NCBI GenBank assembly: GCA_964559845.1
Contig: CAZLJF010000002.1
Coordinates: 9,401 to 73,400 of the forward strand
From: WSZY01 sp964559845
GTDB taxonomy: Bacteria; Pseudomonadota; Zetaproteobacteria; Mariprofundales; Mariprofundaceae
DNA length: 64,000 bases
Direction: 5' to 3'
The position numbers and the translations under genes were made by a program. This document shows positions 51,639 through 60,166 of the stretch, in pieces (positions within the stretch are counted from its first letter, which is position 1; every line of letters starts with the position of its first letter). The notes below the pieces were generated by a model that was not told the DNA's origin, made no database searches, and was given only the letters and a program-made list of their open reading frames with translations.

Positions 51639-52140
51639 TCAGCATTCCCTCAATACCCTCGATAATCGGCTCGGACATCCACTCAACTGCTCCTACAAGG
51701 TGATAACGCACCTTCCCCTGGCGGTCAATCAGGAAAGTCTCCGGATAGCGGAATACGCTATAGCCATGGGAGACAGTGGAGTCGGCATCATGCAGCACCT
51801 GAAACGGAAGCCTGTATTCGCGGACAAATGCGGAAAGATCATTGATATCCCGATCAACTGAAACCGCAACAATCTTCAGGCCTCTGTCGGCATACTTGCG
51901 ATGCAGCGCGGCCATCGAAGGCATCTCTTTCCGACATGGCGGGCACCAGGTGGCCCAGAAGTTGAGCAGTACCACTTCACCTTCAGGCAATCCATGGACT
52001 TTACCCTGCAAGTCAGGGAGGCTGAATGGCATAGCCCTGCCCTCTTCCAGCACACTCATTTTTGCCTCGGGCAGACCAAGCCAGGCGCCTGTCCCGACCA
52101 AAAGTACAATGCCGGCAACGGCCAGCCAACGCGTCAACAT
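51595..52140 (-). CDS. TlpA/ResA-like thiol-disulfide oxidoreductase
   Basis: A 181-residue thioredoxin-fold protein with an N-terminal membrane anchor or signal (MLTRWLAVAGIVLLVGTGAW) and the active site NFWATWCPPCRKEMP (CPPC). Likely periplasmic; may reduce apocytochrome or other disulfides. The ATG at 52140 follows GGAG by 8 bp and overlaps the stop of the glutaredoxin-like gene. Confidence 0.9.
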   Translation of the reverse strand: MLTRWLAVAGIVLLVGTGAWLGLPEAKMSVLEEGRAMPFSLPDLQGKVHGLPEGEVVLLNFWATWCPPCRKEMPSMAALHRKYADRGLKIVAVSVDRDINDLSAFVREYRLPFQVLHDADSTVSHGYSVFRYPETFLIDRQGKVRYHLVGAVEWMSEPIIEGIEGMLNESGAEMSGAGQAG

Positions 52141-52409
52141 GCTGTGCACTCCTTGGATAACATCATCAGAGCCTCTTCAAGCTCCGTCTGGTTGAACCGG
52201 TGTTTCATTTTCACGACCCCGTCAATCAGCAAAACAGGCACATCCGCCCCATACCTGGCTGCCAGTGCAAGTTCATGATCGACATCAATCACTTCAACCA
52301 TTTCACCTGGATACAACCCTTTTTTCACCGCCTGCAAAACAGCCGCCTCTGCATCCTCGCAAAGGCAGCATGCTTTACGACTTATTATCTGAACCCGCGG
52401 CAAACTCAA
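52134..52409 (-). CDS. glutaredoxin-like protein (DUF836 type)
   Basis: A 91-residue thioredoxin-fold protein beginning SLPRVQIISRKACCLCEDAEA, with CCLC in place of the usual CxxC, then VEVIDVDHELALAARYGADVPVLLIDG, typical of the DUF836 family. Presumably a cytoplasmic redox partner. Start is a TTG behind GAGGAAG. It overlaps the TlpA-like gene, suggesting joint function, which is inference. Confidence 0.82.
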   Translation of the reverse strand: MSLPRVQIISRKACCLCEDAEAAVLQAVKKGLYPGEMVEVIDVDHELALAARYGADVPVLLIDGVVKMKHRFNQTELEEALMMLSKECTAC

Positions 52410-52414
52410 AAAGC

Positions 52415-53794
52415 CTACTTCCTCGGCGGATAAATCACAGTGAAAACCTGATCGCCATGGCGATCAATCAATACACGCAAGGCAATACCGTCGTTCAGCA
52501 CCTTTGCATATTTCTCAAATGCTTTCACTGTTGCAACAACCCTGCCATTAACCTTAACAATCACATCGCCACGTTCAATACCGGCACGGATGGCGGGAGA
52601 GCCCCGATGCATCTGCCGGACCACAACACCCCGCTTACTGCGAACGCGAAGCGCTTCGGCTGTTTCCGGCGTCAATGTCTCCAGCACCAGACCATGGGAT
52701 GCCTCTCTTTTCCCATTCTGTTTTGATGCACTCAGCGTTTCATCATCCGGCATTGCCTCGACAATAACGGGAATCGTGATGTGTTTGCCATCACGGATAA
52801 TCTCGACACGAACCCTGTCACCCGGCTTGTGCCGGGCTACGCGGATTGGCAAATCATGCGCCTGTTTAATCTCATGCTCGTCAAGCCGAACGATCACATC
52901 ACCAGCATGAATACCCGCCTTATCAGCAGCAGAACCAGCCTCAACCTGTGGAATCAAGGCACCATAGCGATTCTTCAGCCCCAGTGCCTCCATCGTCTCT
53001 TTATCAATATCGCGAATCATGACGCCGAGCCGGGCACGGCGAACCTTGCCGTTTTCGCGCAGATCATCAAATACAGATTTGGCAAGGTTGATCGGGATGG
53101 CGAAACCGATGCCATTATTGCCGCCACTACGGGAATAGATGGCGGTATTGATACCGATAACCTCTCCCTTGGCATTAAAGAGCGGCCCACCGGAATTTCC
53201 CGGGTTAATGGCGGCATCGGTCTGGATAAAATTGTCATACGGGCCGGCGCCGATCACACGCCCCTTGGCTGAGACGATGCCCGCAGTCACGGTCTGTTCC
53301 AGACCAAACGGATTACCGATCGCAACCACCCAGTCACCGACACGCAGGCGATCCGAATCGCCCAGTTTTACAGCACGCAACCCCTTGGCATCAATCTTCA
53401 GCAGTGCCAGATCAAGCTTGGCATCCGAACCGATAATTTCTGCCTCAAACTCTTCACCGTCACTGTTGCGCACCACCACCTCATCGGCACCATCCACAAC
53501 ATGGTTGTTGGTGATCACATAGCCATCTTTTGAAAGAATAAAACCGGATCCGAGCGAATGACGCTCCTGAGGCTGTTGATTGCGGAACATATCCCTGAAC
53601 AATTCATCAAATGGAGAGCCAAAAGGCATCTGCGGTATCATCTGCTGCGGGCGTGTTATTTTTGTTGTACTGATATTAACCACAGAATATTTCTGGCTCG
53701 CTGCCAGCTCCGCAAAGCTTTGAGGCATCGCCTGCAACAATCCCGGAACAAACATCAGCATAAAAATAGCGCCAAATAATCTGAATGTTTTCAA
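52415..53794 (-). CDS. degP: periplasmic serine protease DegP/HtrA family
   Basis: A 459-residue DegQ/DegP-type protease: signal peptide (KTFRLFGAIFMLMFVPGLLQA), catalytic His in YVITNNHVVDGAD, Asp in KLDLALLKI, Ser in NPGNSGGPLF, then two PDZ domains (ARLGVMIRDI and GVVVRQMHRGSPAIRAG). It degrades or refolds misfolded envelope proteins. A perfect AAAGGAGAG site selects the TTG at 53794 as start; an earlier in-frame TTG lacks one. The 118 bp to ratB hold an AT-rich region with a possible -10 (TATACT). Confidence 0.95.
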   Translation of the reverse strand: MKTFRLFGAIFMLMFVPGLLQAMPQSFAELAASQKYSVVNISTTKITRPQQMIPQMPFGSPFDELFRDMFRNQQPQERHSLGSGFILSKDGYVITNNHVVDGADEVVVRNSDGEEFEAEIIGSDAKLDLALLKIDAKGLRAVKLGDSDRLRVGDWVVAIGNPFGLEQTVTAGIVSAKGRVIGAGPYDNFIQTDAAINPGNSGGPLFNAKGEVIGINTAIYSRSGGNNGIGFAIPINLAKSVFDDLRENGKVRRARLGVMIRDIDKETMEALGLKNRYGALIPQVEAGSAADKAGIHAGDVIVRLDEHEIKQAHDLPIRVARHKPGDRVRVEIIRDGKHITIPVIVEAMPDDETLSASKQNGKREASHGLVLETLTPETAEALRVRSKRGVVVRQMHRGSPAIRAGIERGDVIVKVNGRVVATVKAFEKYAKVLNDGIALRVLIDRHGDQVFTVIYPPRK

Positions 53795-53912
53795 TCTACT
53801 CTCCTTTGAAAGTGAAATAACAGTTGGCAATAACAGAACGGATCATTCAGTATATAGATGAACAGATCATGAAAAAAAGACGAATTTTTCATAATTTACT
53901 CATCCCGCCAGA

Positions 53913-54227
53913 TCATTCCCTCTCTATTCCTGACTTTCGCTCTTTTTTCGCCCTGATACGTGCCTTTTTATCATCTGCCGCATGGGCATCTCTCGGCTTT
54001 TTGGGCAGGGCGCGATAAATCTCGATTCGGTCACCCTCCCGCAACTGCTGATCCAGTTTCACCAGTTTGGCAAATATGCCAACCCTGTTCACACTCAGAT
54101 CAATCTCCGGATACTTCTCAAGCATGTGACTCATATGAATGGCCTGTTCCACGCTTGTATCATCCGGCACATTCAACGCTTCCAGTGTCTGTTCATAGGG
54201 AAGGGCATAGATAACGGTTACATGCAT
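53913..54227 (-). CDS. rnfH: RnfH family ubiquitin-fold protein (RatB)
   Basis: A 104-residue protein beginning MHVTVIYALPYEQTLEALNV, with NRVGIFAKLVKLDQQLREGDRIEIYRAL, the RnfH/UPF0125 core, and a basic tail (DDKKARIRAKKERK). AGGGAGTAG precedes the ATG at 54227. It follows ratA, as in many proteobacteria; function unknown. Confidence 0.92.
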   Translation of the reverse strand: MHVTVIYALPYEQTLEALNVPDDTSVEQAIHMSHMLEKYPEIDLSVNRVGIFAKLVKLDQQLREGDRIEIYRALPKKPRDAHAADDKKARIRAKKERKSGIERE

Positions 54228-54240
54228 CCGACTACTCCCT

Positions 54241-54675
54241 TCAGGTTGCACTGACCATCAATGCGCGCTTCTCAAAGGCGTGCACCATGGATTTGCAGGC
54301 TGTCGAGAAGATCGGGCTGGCGACGATATCAAGCATCATGTTTTTGAACTCGAACTCAATCGAAAAGTGAACCTTACAGGAGGACTCCCCCAGTGCTTCA
54401 AAGCTCCAAAGGCTCTCCAGAAACTTGAATGGCCCATCAAGAAGACGAATCTCCACCAGTTTTCCGGGCATAAAGCGATCCAGTGTCTGGAAGCTGTGCT
54501 GCCGCCCTGCCAGCTCGGCAACCAGTTCGGCAGTAAGCTCGTCATCATCACGCGTCAAAATACGGGCAGCAGCCACCCATGGAAGAAAATCAGGGTATGA
54601 TTCAATGTCCATCACCGCATCATACATCGCCTGCGCACTGCATGGCAGCACCCGTGTCTCTTCAAAACTGTGCAT
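54241..54675 (-). CDS. ratA: RatA/Coq10-like START-domain protein
   Basis: A 144-residue SRPBCC-fold protein: the N-terminal VLPCSAQAMYDAVMDIESYPDFLPW and C-terminal KVHFSIEFEFKNMMLDIVASPIFSTA match the RatA/Coq10 family. E. coli RatA was described as a 50S-binding toxin, while homologues bind coenzyme Q; the sequence does not decide. ATG overlaps the der stop (TGATG). Note it sits beside rnfH, not smpB. Confidence 0.92.
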   Translation of the reverse strand: MHSFEETRVLPCSAQAMYDAVMDIESYPDFLPWVAAARILTRDDDELTAELVAELAGRQHSFQTLDRFMPGKLVEIRLLDGPFKFLESLWSFEALGESSCKVHFSIEFEFKNMMLDIVASPIFSTACKSMVHAFEKRALMVSAT

Positions 54676-56069
54676 CAGCGTCTCCGCTTGCGCCTGTATT
54701 CGACATCATCATTACGATGCCGCTCCTTCTCCGGTGCATAGGGGTTTTTACTGCTGGAGAAAACAATCCGGATCGGCACGCCAGGAAGTGAAAAATACTT
54801 CTTGAAATCTTCAGCAAGATAGCGGATATAGGATGTTTTAATCCCTTTGGGACGGTTGCAGAAGATTTTAAGGGTCGGCGGTGATGTTGAAATCTGGGAA
54901 ACATATTTAAGCTTCACCACCGCACCATCGCTACTCGGAGCATGCTGTTTTTTCTGGGCCCGCTCCAGCCAGCGGTTCAACTCGCCCGTTCCGGCCTCAA
55001 ACGCATTATGCTGCGCAGCTTTCACTGCCTCGTTCAACAGCGGGCCAACACCTTTGCCCCGCTGTGCCGTAATTCTGAATACCGGCACATCGGTCAGGCT
55101 GCGCATGCGGAAATGCAGCCGGTCAACATAATAGCTCCACTCGTCACTGCTCAGCAGGTCCATTTTATTGACAGCCACAATCAGCGCGCAGCCCTCATCA
55201 TGGGCCAGCTTCATCAGCCGCATATCCTGTTCAACAATGCCTTCCGACCCATCCAGCACCATCACTGCCACATCGGCACGGCGAAATGCCTGCACAGCCT
55301 TCACCCTGGCAACAAACTCGATCACATCGGAGATACGACCATGCTTCCGCTGTCCTGCCGTATCGACAAGGCGAATAATGCCATCCCCGTAGGGCAGATC
55401 GGCATCGATGGCATCACGAGTGGTTCCGGCAATCGGGCTGACCACCATGCGCTCACGTTTAAGCCAGGCATTGATCAATGTCGATTTGCCGACATTGGGG
55501 CGGCCAATCACCGTGATACTGGCCAGCAGGTCTGCCGGCTCCTCTTCAGCCCGGGATGCCTTCTCACCGGCAATGGGTGATACCGCTTCATTCAGGCGCT
55601 GGAGCAGCTCTTTCACGCCCTGGCCATGTGCTGCAGAAACAGGCAGCGGCTCGCTCAGGCCAAGGGTGTAGAAGTCCATCGCCACATCGGGATTCTCGGC
55701 CTTGTTCACCACCAGTATGACCGGCAGGTTTTCACGCCTGAGTTTATCGGCGATATTCATATCAACCGGCGTTGTACCACTCTGCCCATCCACGGTAAAC
55801 ATCACCATATCCGCAATATCAAGCGCGGCCTCGACCTGTGCATCAATAGCTGCCTGCATTTCGCCATGCTGGGTTTCACCAATGCCGCCGGTATCCACCA
55901 GGATCACCTGTTGGTTGCCGATCTGACACTCCGTCTCAAGGCGATCTACGGTGACGCCCGGTCTGTCCCCGACAATGGCCTTGCGTTTGCCCACCAGACG
56001 GTTAAACAGCGTGGACTTGCCCACATTCGGGCGTCCGACAATGGCAATAACTGGAAGGTGCGTACTCAT
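54675..56069 (-). CDS. der: ribosome assembly GTPase Der (EngA)
   Basis: A 464-residue protein with two G domains: GRPNVGKSTLFNRLVG, DTGGIGE and VNKAENPD in the first; GRPNVGKSTLINAWLK, DTAGQRKHG and VNKMDLLSSDE in the second, then a KH-like domain and a basic tail. It acts in 50S maturation. It lies 13 bp after bamB. Confidence 0.98.
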   Translation of the reverse strand: MSTHLPVIAIVGRPNVGKSTLFNRLVGKRKAIVGDRPGVTVDRLETECQIGNQQVILVDTGGIGETQHGEMQAAIDAQVEAALDIADMVMFTVDGQSGTTPVDMNIADKLRRENLPVILVVNKAENPDVAMDFYTLGLSEPLPVSAAHGQGVKELLQRLNEAVSPIAGEKASRAEEEPADLLASITVIGRPNVGKSTLINAWLKRERMVVSPIAGTTRDAIDADLPYGDGIIRLVDTAGQRKHGRISDVIEFVARVKAVQAFRRADVAVMVLDGSEGIVEQDMRLMKLAHDEGCALIVAVNKMDLLSSDEWSYYVDRLHFRMRSLTDVPVFRITAQRGKGVGPLLNEAVKAAQHNAFEAGTGELNRWLERAQKKQHAPSSDGAVVKLKYVSQISTSPPTLKIFCNRPKGIKTSYIRYLAEDFKKYFSLPGVPIRIVFSSSKNPYAPEKERHRNDDVEYRRKRRR

Positions 56070-56082
56070 GAGAGGCAGACGA

Positions 56083-57255
56083 TCAACGCAGTAGTGTCAA
56101 AACACCCAGGCCGGTTCGGATCAATACTCCGGCAGATGTTACGACAGGTGTACGCTCAATGCGGCCATTCAGAGTGATCGATGCCTGTTTGCGGCCATCC
56201 CTGCCCAATCGTATGACAATGCCACGATCATCGGCCAACCAGAGCGCATCTTTCCAGACAACCGGGCCAAGCAGTTCCCCATCGGACAACTTCTGTTTCC
56301 AGAGAGTGACACCATTTGCAAGATTAATCGCCTCAACTTCGCCTGCTGCATTGGCAATATACAAATGCCCCTGATCAATGAGCGGTGTCGATTTGATTGA
56401 AACATCCATGGTAAACAGCTGCCTGCCATCATCACGTGAGAGCAGCAGAATTTTTCCCTGATAGAAGGCAACGAGAAGCAGGTCATCACCTCTCTCGATG
56501 CCGATTGCCGCCCGGCCAAGATGAAGAGGTGTGGCAATCGGGGCACGCAATTCGCTTAATACCGGTGCATCCGTATTCAGCAGCAGTTGTCGCCGCCAGA
56601 GCAGGTCACCGCTGTCAGCCTTTAATGCCACCGCATCACCATTGCTGAATACCGCATACACTGTCTGCCCTACAACCAGCGGTGCAGCCGTCATATACAT
56701 GCTCAAGCCACTGCCATGACCGGTATAGCTCCACTGTTTCTCTCCGTCTGAAGAGAAATGATAGATGCGGTTATCCATGGTCTGGATCAGAAAACCGCCG
56801 TTTAACGCAACAGGCCGGGCCAGAAACGGTGTCGAGAGTTGATGCTGCCATGCGATGCTTCCCTTCACCGGGTCAATGCCGTAAAGCATGCCGCCCACAT
56901 CGCTCAATACAACCAGGCCGTTTGCCAATGCCAGTGCGCTGGAATCAGCGGACTCATGGATCGCAATATGGTGTAATTCCCGGCCATGCAAATCATAAAC
57001 CCGAACACGACCGTCTCTGCCGCCAATGACAATCAGTTCCTGCGAAGAAGCAGTCGCAGGAACAATGGCAGCCTGACTGAAGCCGGCAGGTTCGGCGGGA
57101 TCTCTCTGGTCAACATCAACAGACCATACCTTCTGGATGGTTCCAGCTGCGGCTGGAACGCCTTCATTCACGTCACCGGCATGCCACCCGGCACATGAGG
57201 AGAGCATGAACAGGGAAAAAACAGACGTCAGGCGTAGCGCCAGCTTATGAATCAT
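56083..57255 (-). CDS. bamB: outer-membrane assembly lipoprotein BamB
   Basis: A 390-residue lipoprotein: signal ending in the lipobox LSSC, then PQQ-like beta-propeller repeats (VIGGRDGRVRVYDLHGREL, VVLSDVGGMLYGIDPVKGSIAW, GQTVYAVFSNGDAVALKADSGDLLW, LLLVAFYQGKILLLSRDDGRQLF, each a blade). Part of the BAM complex. Between yfgM and der, the standard order; overlaps yfgM by 4 bp. Confidence 0.95.
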   Translation of the reverse strand: MIHKLALRLTSVFSLFMLSSCAGWHAGDVNEGVPAAAGTIQKVWSVDVDQRDPAEPAGFSQAAIVPATASSQELIVIGGRDGRVRVYDLHGRELHHIAIHESADSSALALANGLVVLSDVGGMLYGIDPVKGSIAWQHQLSTPFLARPVALNGGFLIQTMDNRIYHFSSDGEKQWSYTGHGSGLSMYMTAAPLVVGQTVYAVFSNGDAVALKADSGDLLWRRQLLLNTDAPVLSELRAPIATPLHLGRAAIGIERGDDLLLVAFYQGKILLLSRDDGRQLFTMDVSIKSTPLIDQGHLYIANAAGEVEAINLANGVTLWKQKLSDGELLGPVVWKDALWLADDRGIVIRLGRDGRKQASITLNGRIERTPVVTSAGVLIRTGLGVLTLLR

Positions 57256-57941
57256 GAGCCTGACGGTTCTCCGGCAGCAAGCTCTGAAAGCATGCTCTCG
57301 ACCCTGGCCTTGAGCAGCGCATCGTTGGATATCGAATCCAGCGACATCTGCAAATGCTTCCTCTTTTCACCCTTTTCTGCAGATGCTTCAGCCAGAAGAT
57401 AGTGGCGCACCTGCTCATACTGTTTGCCAACAGGATCCACCAGCAGCTTCTGTGCCGCATCAACCTTGTCATGACCAAGATACCACTCGGCCAGATCGAG
57501 ACGCGCCTGCCATGCCAGCTCCGGTGTCGAAGCGGCGCCATGAATCAGTGCATTCAGGTGGGCTTCCGGCTGATCGGAGAGTTTCGCCATATAAAGATGG
57601 GCCAGTGCACCGTAACCGGTATCGCCATAATCCCTGATCACCATCTCCAGCATTACTTTTTTCTGTTCGCCATCGGCTGTGGAGAGTGCCTGGTGATAAA
57701 GTGTCGCTGCTGAATCTTTCTGAGACTTGCTATGCTCAAGCCACAGGCTGCCGCCCGCCAGAAGCAGCAGTATTGCAACTGTCACTGCAATCAGCAGCTG
57801 CTGGTTATTCTGTGCCCAGTCAACAATCTGAGCTGAGCGCATGTCACGCTTCAACTCATCCATCTCGGCGGCAAATGCCGAATCACTCTCCTTCTCAGGC
57901 GTAACAGGCTCATTTTTCGATCTCTTGGTTCTGTCGTTCAC
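57252..57941 (-). CDS. yfgM: YfgM-type TPR membrane protein
   Basis: A 229-residue protein with a charged cytoplasmic N terminus, one helix (LLIAVTVAILLLLAGGSLWL, about 49-68) and a periplasmic TPR domain (YHQALSTADGE, DYGDTGYGALAHLYMAKL). YfgM associates with SecYEG and periplasmic chaperones. Starts with GTG behind GAGGAAG; first gene of a run through der and on to ligA. Confidence 0.9.
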   Translation of the reverse strand: MNDRTKRSKNEPVTPEKESDSAFAAEMDELKRDMRSAQIVDWAQNNQQLLIAVTVAILLLLAGGSLWLEHSKSQKDSAATLYHQALSTADGEQKKVMLEMVIRDYGDTGYGALAHLYMAKLSDQPEAHLNALIHGAASTPELAWQARLDLAEWYLGHDKVDAAQKLLVDPVGKQYEQVRHYLLAEASAEKGEKRKHLQMSLDSISNDALLKARVESMLSELAAGEPSGS

Positions 57942-58000
57942 AGCATCTTCCTCAGTACATTCGATTAAGTTTCAATAGGCGGTATCAAGATTGCGGTTGC

Positions 58001-58028
58001 AAGCTAGGGTTGCACCCCGTCGTGTCAA
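58001..58028 (-). promoter_or_regulatory. candidate promoter of yfgM-bamB-der
   Basis: Minus strand TTGACA (58023-58028, exact), 16 bp, then TAGCTT (58001-58006, three of six). About 60 bp before the yfgM start. The weak -10 keeps this tentative. Confidence 0.35.
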
Positions 58029-58036
58029 TCCGCCAT

Positions 58037-59095
58037 TCATTCAATAGCTTTCTTTCTCTCAAAAATAATGGTTAACACACTCTGCACCAGTGCCGCCATG
58101 GGTATGGCGATAAACACGCCCAGCACGCCCCAGAGGCTTCCAAACACAAGCACGGCAACAATAATGGCAATGGGATGAAGATTGACCATCTCCGAAAACA
58201 TCCAGGGTACAATGATATTGGCATCAATCAGCTGGATGAGTGTGTAGGCAAGCAGGCCATAAAACATCATATCCGACCAGCCCCACTGGAAAAAAGAGAG
58301 CAGAATGACGGGAATCGTCACCACTGCCGCACCCACAAAAGGGATCCAGACGGAGATGCCTGTCAACGTACCCAGCAATAGTGCATACTCATGCGACATC
58401 AACTCGTAGGCCAGCCACATGGCAACCCCCACTACCACCGACTCCCAGAACTTGCCCCGGATATAGTTGCCAATCTGGATATCGACCTCTCCCCATACTC
58501 GCTGCAGCAGCGACCGCTCCTGGGGCAGAAACCTCTGGGCCCACGCAACAATCACTGTTTTATCCTTGAGCAGGAAAAAGACCAGCACAGGGACAAGAAT
58601 GGCATAAACCAGCAAAGTGATCAGGCCCGGGATAGAGGCAATGGAGACAGAAAGCAACGCCCCTCCCCACTCCTGCATCTTGCTCACTGCTGTCGCAACA
58701 AGCTGCTGCAAATATTCCGGATTAAGCCAGCTCACATAACTTGCATGAAACTGCTGAATCGAATCACGCAGGGCAGCCACCAGTTGAGGCGCCTGTGTAA
58801 CCAGCTTGCCAACCTGGTCTGTCAGCAGCGGAAGAATCGCAAGCAGAGCAAACAGCACAAGCAGAAAAGCGCCACACAGCACCAGCACGATGGAGATAAC
58901 CCGTGGAACCTTGCAACGGCAAAGCAGTTGAATGATATCTTCAAGCACATATGCCAGGGCAATGGCTACCAGCAGCGGTGCAAGCACGTCGCCAACAAGA
59001 ATCAACAGTGCAAAGATGATAAAGAGTGATAGCAGAAGCATCACCAGTTGCCGGTCGGACATGCGGTCCTGGAACCACGCTATGACGCTTTGCAC
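58037..59095 (-). CDS. AI-2E/PerM family transporter
   Basis: A 352-residue inner-membrane protein of about eight helices with the family features: LLILVGDVLAPLLVAIALAY near the N terminus, a long amphipathic region (120-190), GVAMWLAYELMSHEYALLLG, IPFVGAAVVTIPVILL and VFGSLWGVLGVFIAIPM. Members export AI-2 or exchange Na+/H+; the substrate here is not known. Starts with GTG, overlapping the preceding gene by 16 bp. Confidence 0.9.
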   Translation of the reverse strand: MQSVIAWFQDRMSDRQLVMLLLSLFIIFALLILVGDVLAPLLVAIALAYVLEDIIQLLCRCKVPRVISIVLVLCGAFLLVLFALLAILPLLTDQVGKLVTQAPQLVAALRDSIQQFHASYVSWLNPEYLQQLVATAVSKMQEWGGALLSVSIASIPGLITLLVYAILVPVLVFFLLKDKTVIVAWAQRFLPQERSLLQRVWGEVDIQIGNYIRGKFWESVVVGVAMWLAYELMSHEYALLLGTLTGISVWIPFVGAAVVTIPVILLSFFQWGWSDMMFYGLLAYTLIQLIDANIIVPWMFSEMVNLHPIAIIVAVLVFGSLWGVLGVFIAIPMAALVQSVLTIIFERKKAIE

Positions 59096-59559
59096 GAACT
59101 CCTCTTATAACCGCCGAGCATGACCAGCAATGCTGCAACAACCGTTGCCAGAAGATGCATCACGGCACTGACACCATGCCAGATAGCAAACTCCTGCCGC
59201 CCGGGATCATCAGCAGACAGCGCATCAATCTGCCCCGCTGCTGCTTTAAGATCGGCCAGCAACGGCGCAACAGCATATTCATTGACTGCTATCAGAAGCA
59301 GTAATGCAAGCAGCAGCATCCAGTTGGAACGTGCAATCTCTTGCATACACATCCAGAAGCTGCCCACGGCAACCGCCATCAGCAACACGCCCAGGTTGAC
59401 CAGATGAAAGAGCTCTCCTGCCAGACGCCCTGCCTCAGCCGGCGAAGTTGCCTTGGCAAACAGCAGAGGAGCCACAACATAGCCGGAGACCACCAAAAGC
59501 CCCAGTATCAGCGCCAGACACAAGCGGATCGATGCTCCACGGAAACACTCAAGTCTCAT
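59080..59559 (-). CDS. DUF4149 (TMEM205-like) membrane protein
   Basis: A 159-residue protein with four membrane helices: CLALILGLLVVSGYVVAPLLFA, LVNLGVLLMAVAVGSFWM, WMLLLALLLLIAVNEYAVAPL and AVMHLLATVVAALLVMLGG, an arrangement found in DUF4149 proteins. Start ATG 59559 behind AGAGG. Function unknown; sits between greA and the PerM-type gene as in some beta/gammaproteobacteria. Confidence 0.75.
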   Translation of the reverse strand: MRLECFRGASIRLCLALILGLLVVSGYVVAPLLFAKATSPAEAGRLAGELFHLVNLGVLLMAVAVGSFWMCMQEIARSNWMLLLALLLLIAVNEYAVAPLLADLKAAAGQIDALSADDPGRQEFAIWHGVSAVMHLLATVVAALLVMLGGYKRSSCKAS

Positions 59560-59688
59560 CGACAACCTCTAACGGCACCCAATGATCTCTCCACCCATGG
59601 CCGAAAGCCGTAAGCGAAGCAAAGCCGTGCCCTTGTGGAGCGATCAAAGGCCAGGGCATAGACGTTTTGGCCGTATCCATAAAATCCT
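59560..59688. other. spacer between greA and DUF4149 gene, no confident gene
   Basis: 129 bp with an open frame on the minus strand that overlaps greA and reads EGFYGYGQNVYALAFDRST and further; it has no ribosome site and I do not believe it is a gene. A TGCCCT/AGGGCA inverted repeat (59628-59661) is present. The sequence has a coding-like look and may be a repeat or relic. Confidence 0.3.
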
Positions 59689-60162
59689 TCACTCGTAAAT
59701 AATCGCCTGAATCTCATATTCACGCTCGCCACCAGGCGCATGAACAATCGCCACATCGCCCTCTTCCTTGCCGATCATGGCACGTGCAATCGGAGAGGTG
59801 ACAGATATCTTGCCGGCTTCAATATCGGCCTCATCTTCCCCGACAATCTGATAGGTAACCTCTTTTTCAGTTTCACAGTCGACCAGTACAACAGTGGCTC
59901 CAAAGACGATCTTGTCCGATTCAATAGTCGCAGGGTCAATCACCTGTGCACGTGTCAGCTTGGATTCCAGCTCCTTGATTTTTGCCTCATTCATACCCTG
60001 AGCCTCTTTCGCCGCATGGTATTCGGCATTTTCGGAAAGGTCTCCATGGGCGCGCGCCTCTTCAATCGTAGCAATAATCTTGTGACGCTTTTCTCCTTTC
60101 AGGTAATCCAACTGCTCACGCAATACTTCCGCGCCTTTTTTTGTCATTGGCACTCGCTGCAT
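59689..60162 (-). CDS. greA: transcription elongation factor GreA
   Basis: A 157-residue factor that stimulates RNA cleavage in backtracked polymerase. N terminus MQRVPMTKKGAEVLREQL, acidic coiled-coil tip EARAHGDLSENAEYHAAKE, and C-terminal FKBP-like domain ending YEIQAIIY. It begins 4 bp after carB, so it is part of that transcript. Confidence 0.97.
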   Translation of the reverse strand: MQRVPMTKKGAEVLREQLDYLKGEKRHKIIATIEEARAHGDLSENAEYHAAKEAQGMNEAKIKELESKLTRAQVIDPATIESDKIVFGATVVLVDCETEKEVTYQIVGEDEADIEAGKISVTSPIARAMIGKEEGDVAIVHAPGGEREYEIQAIIYE

Positions 60163-60166
60163 TTTA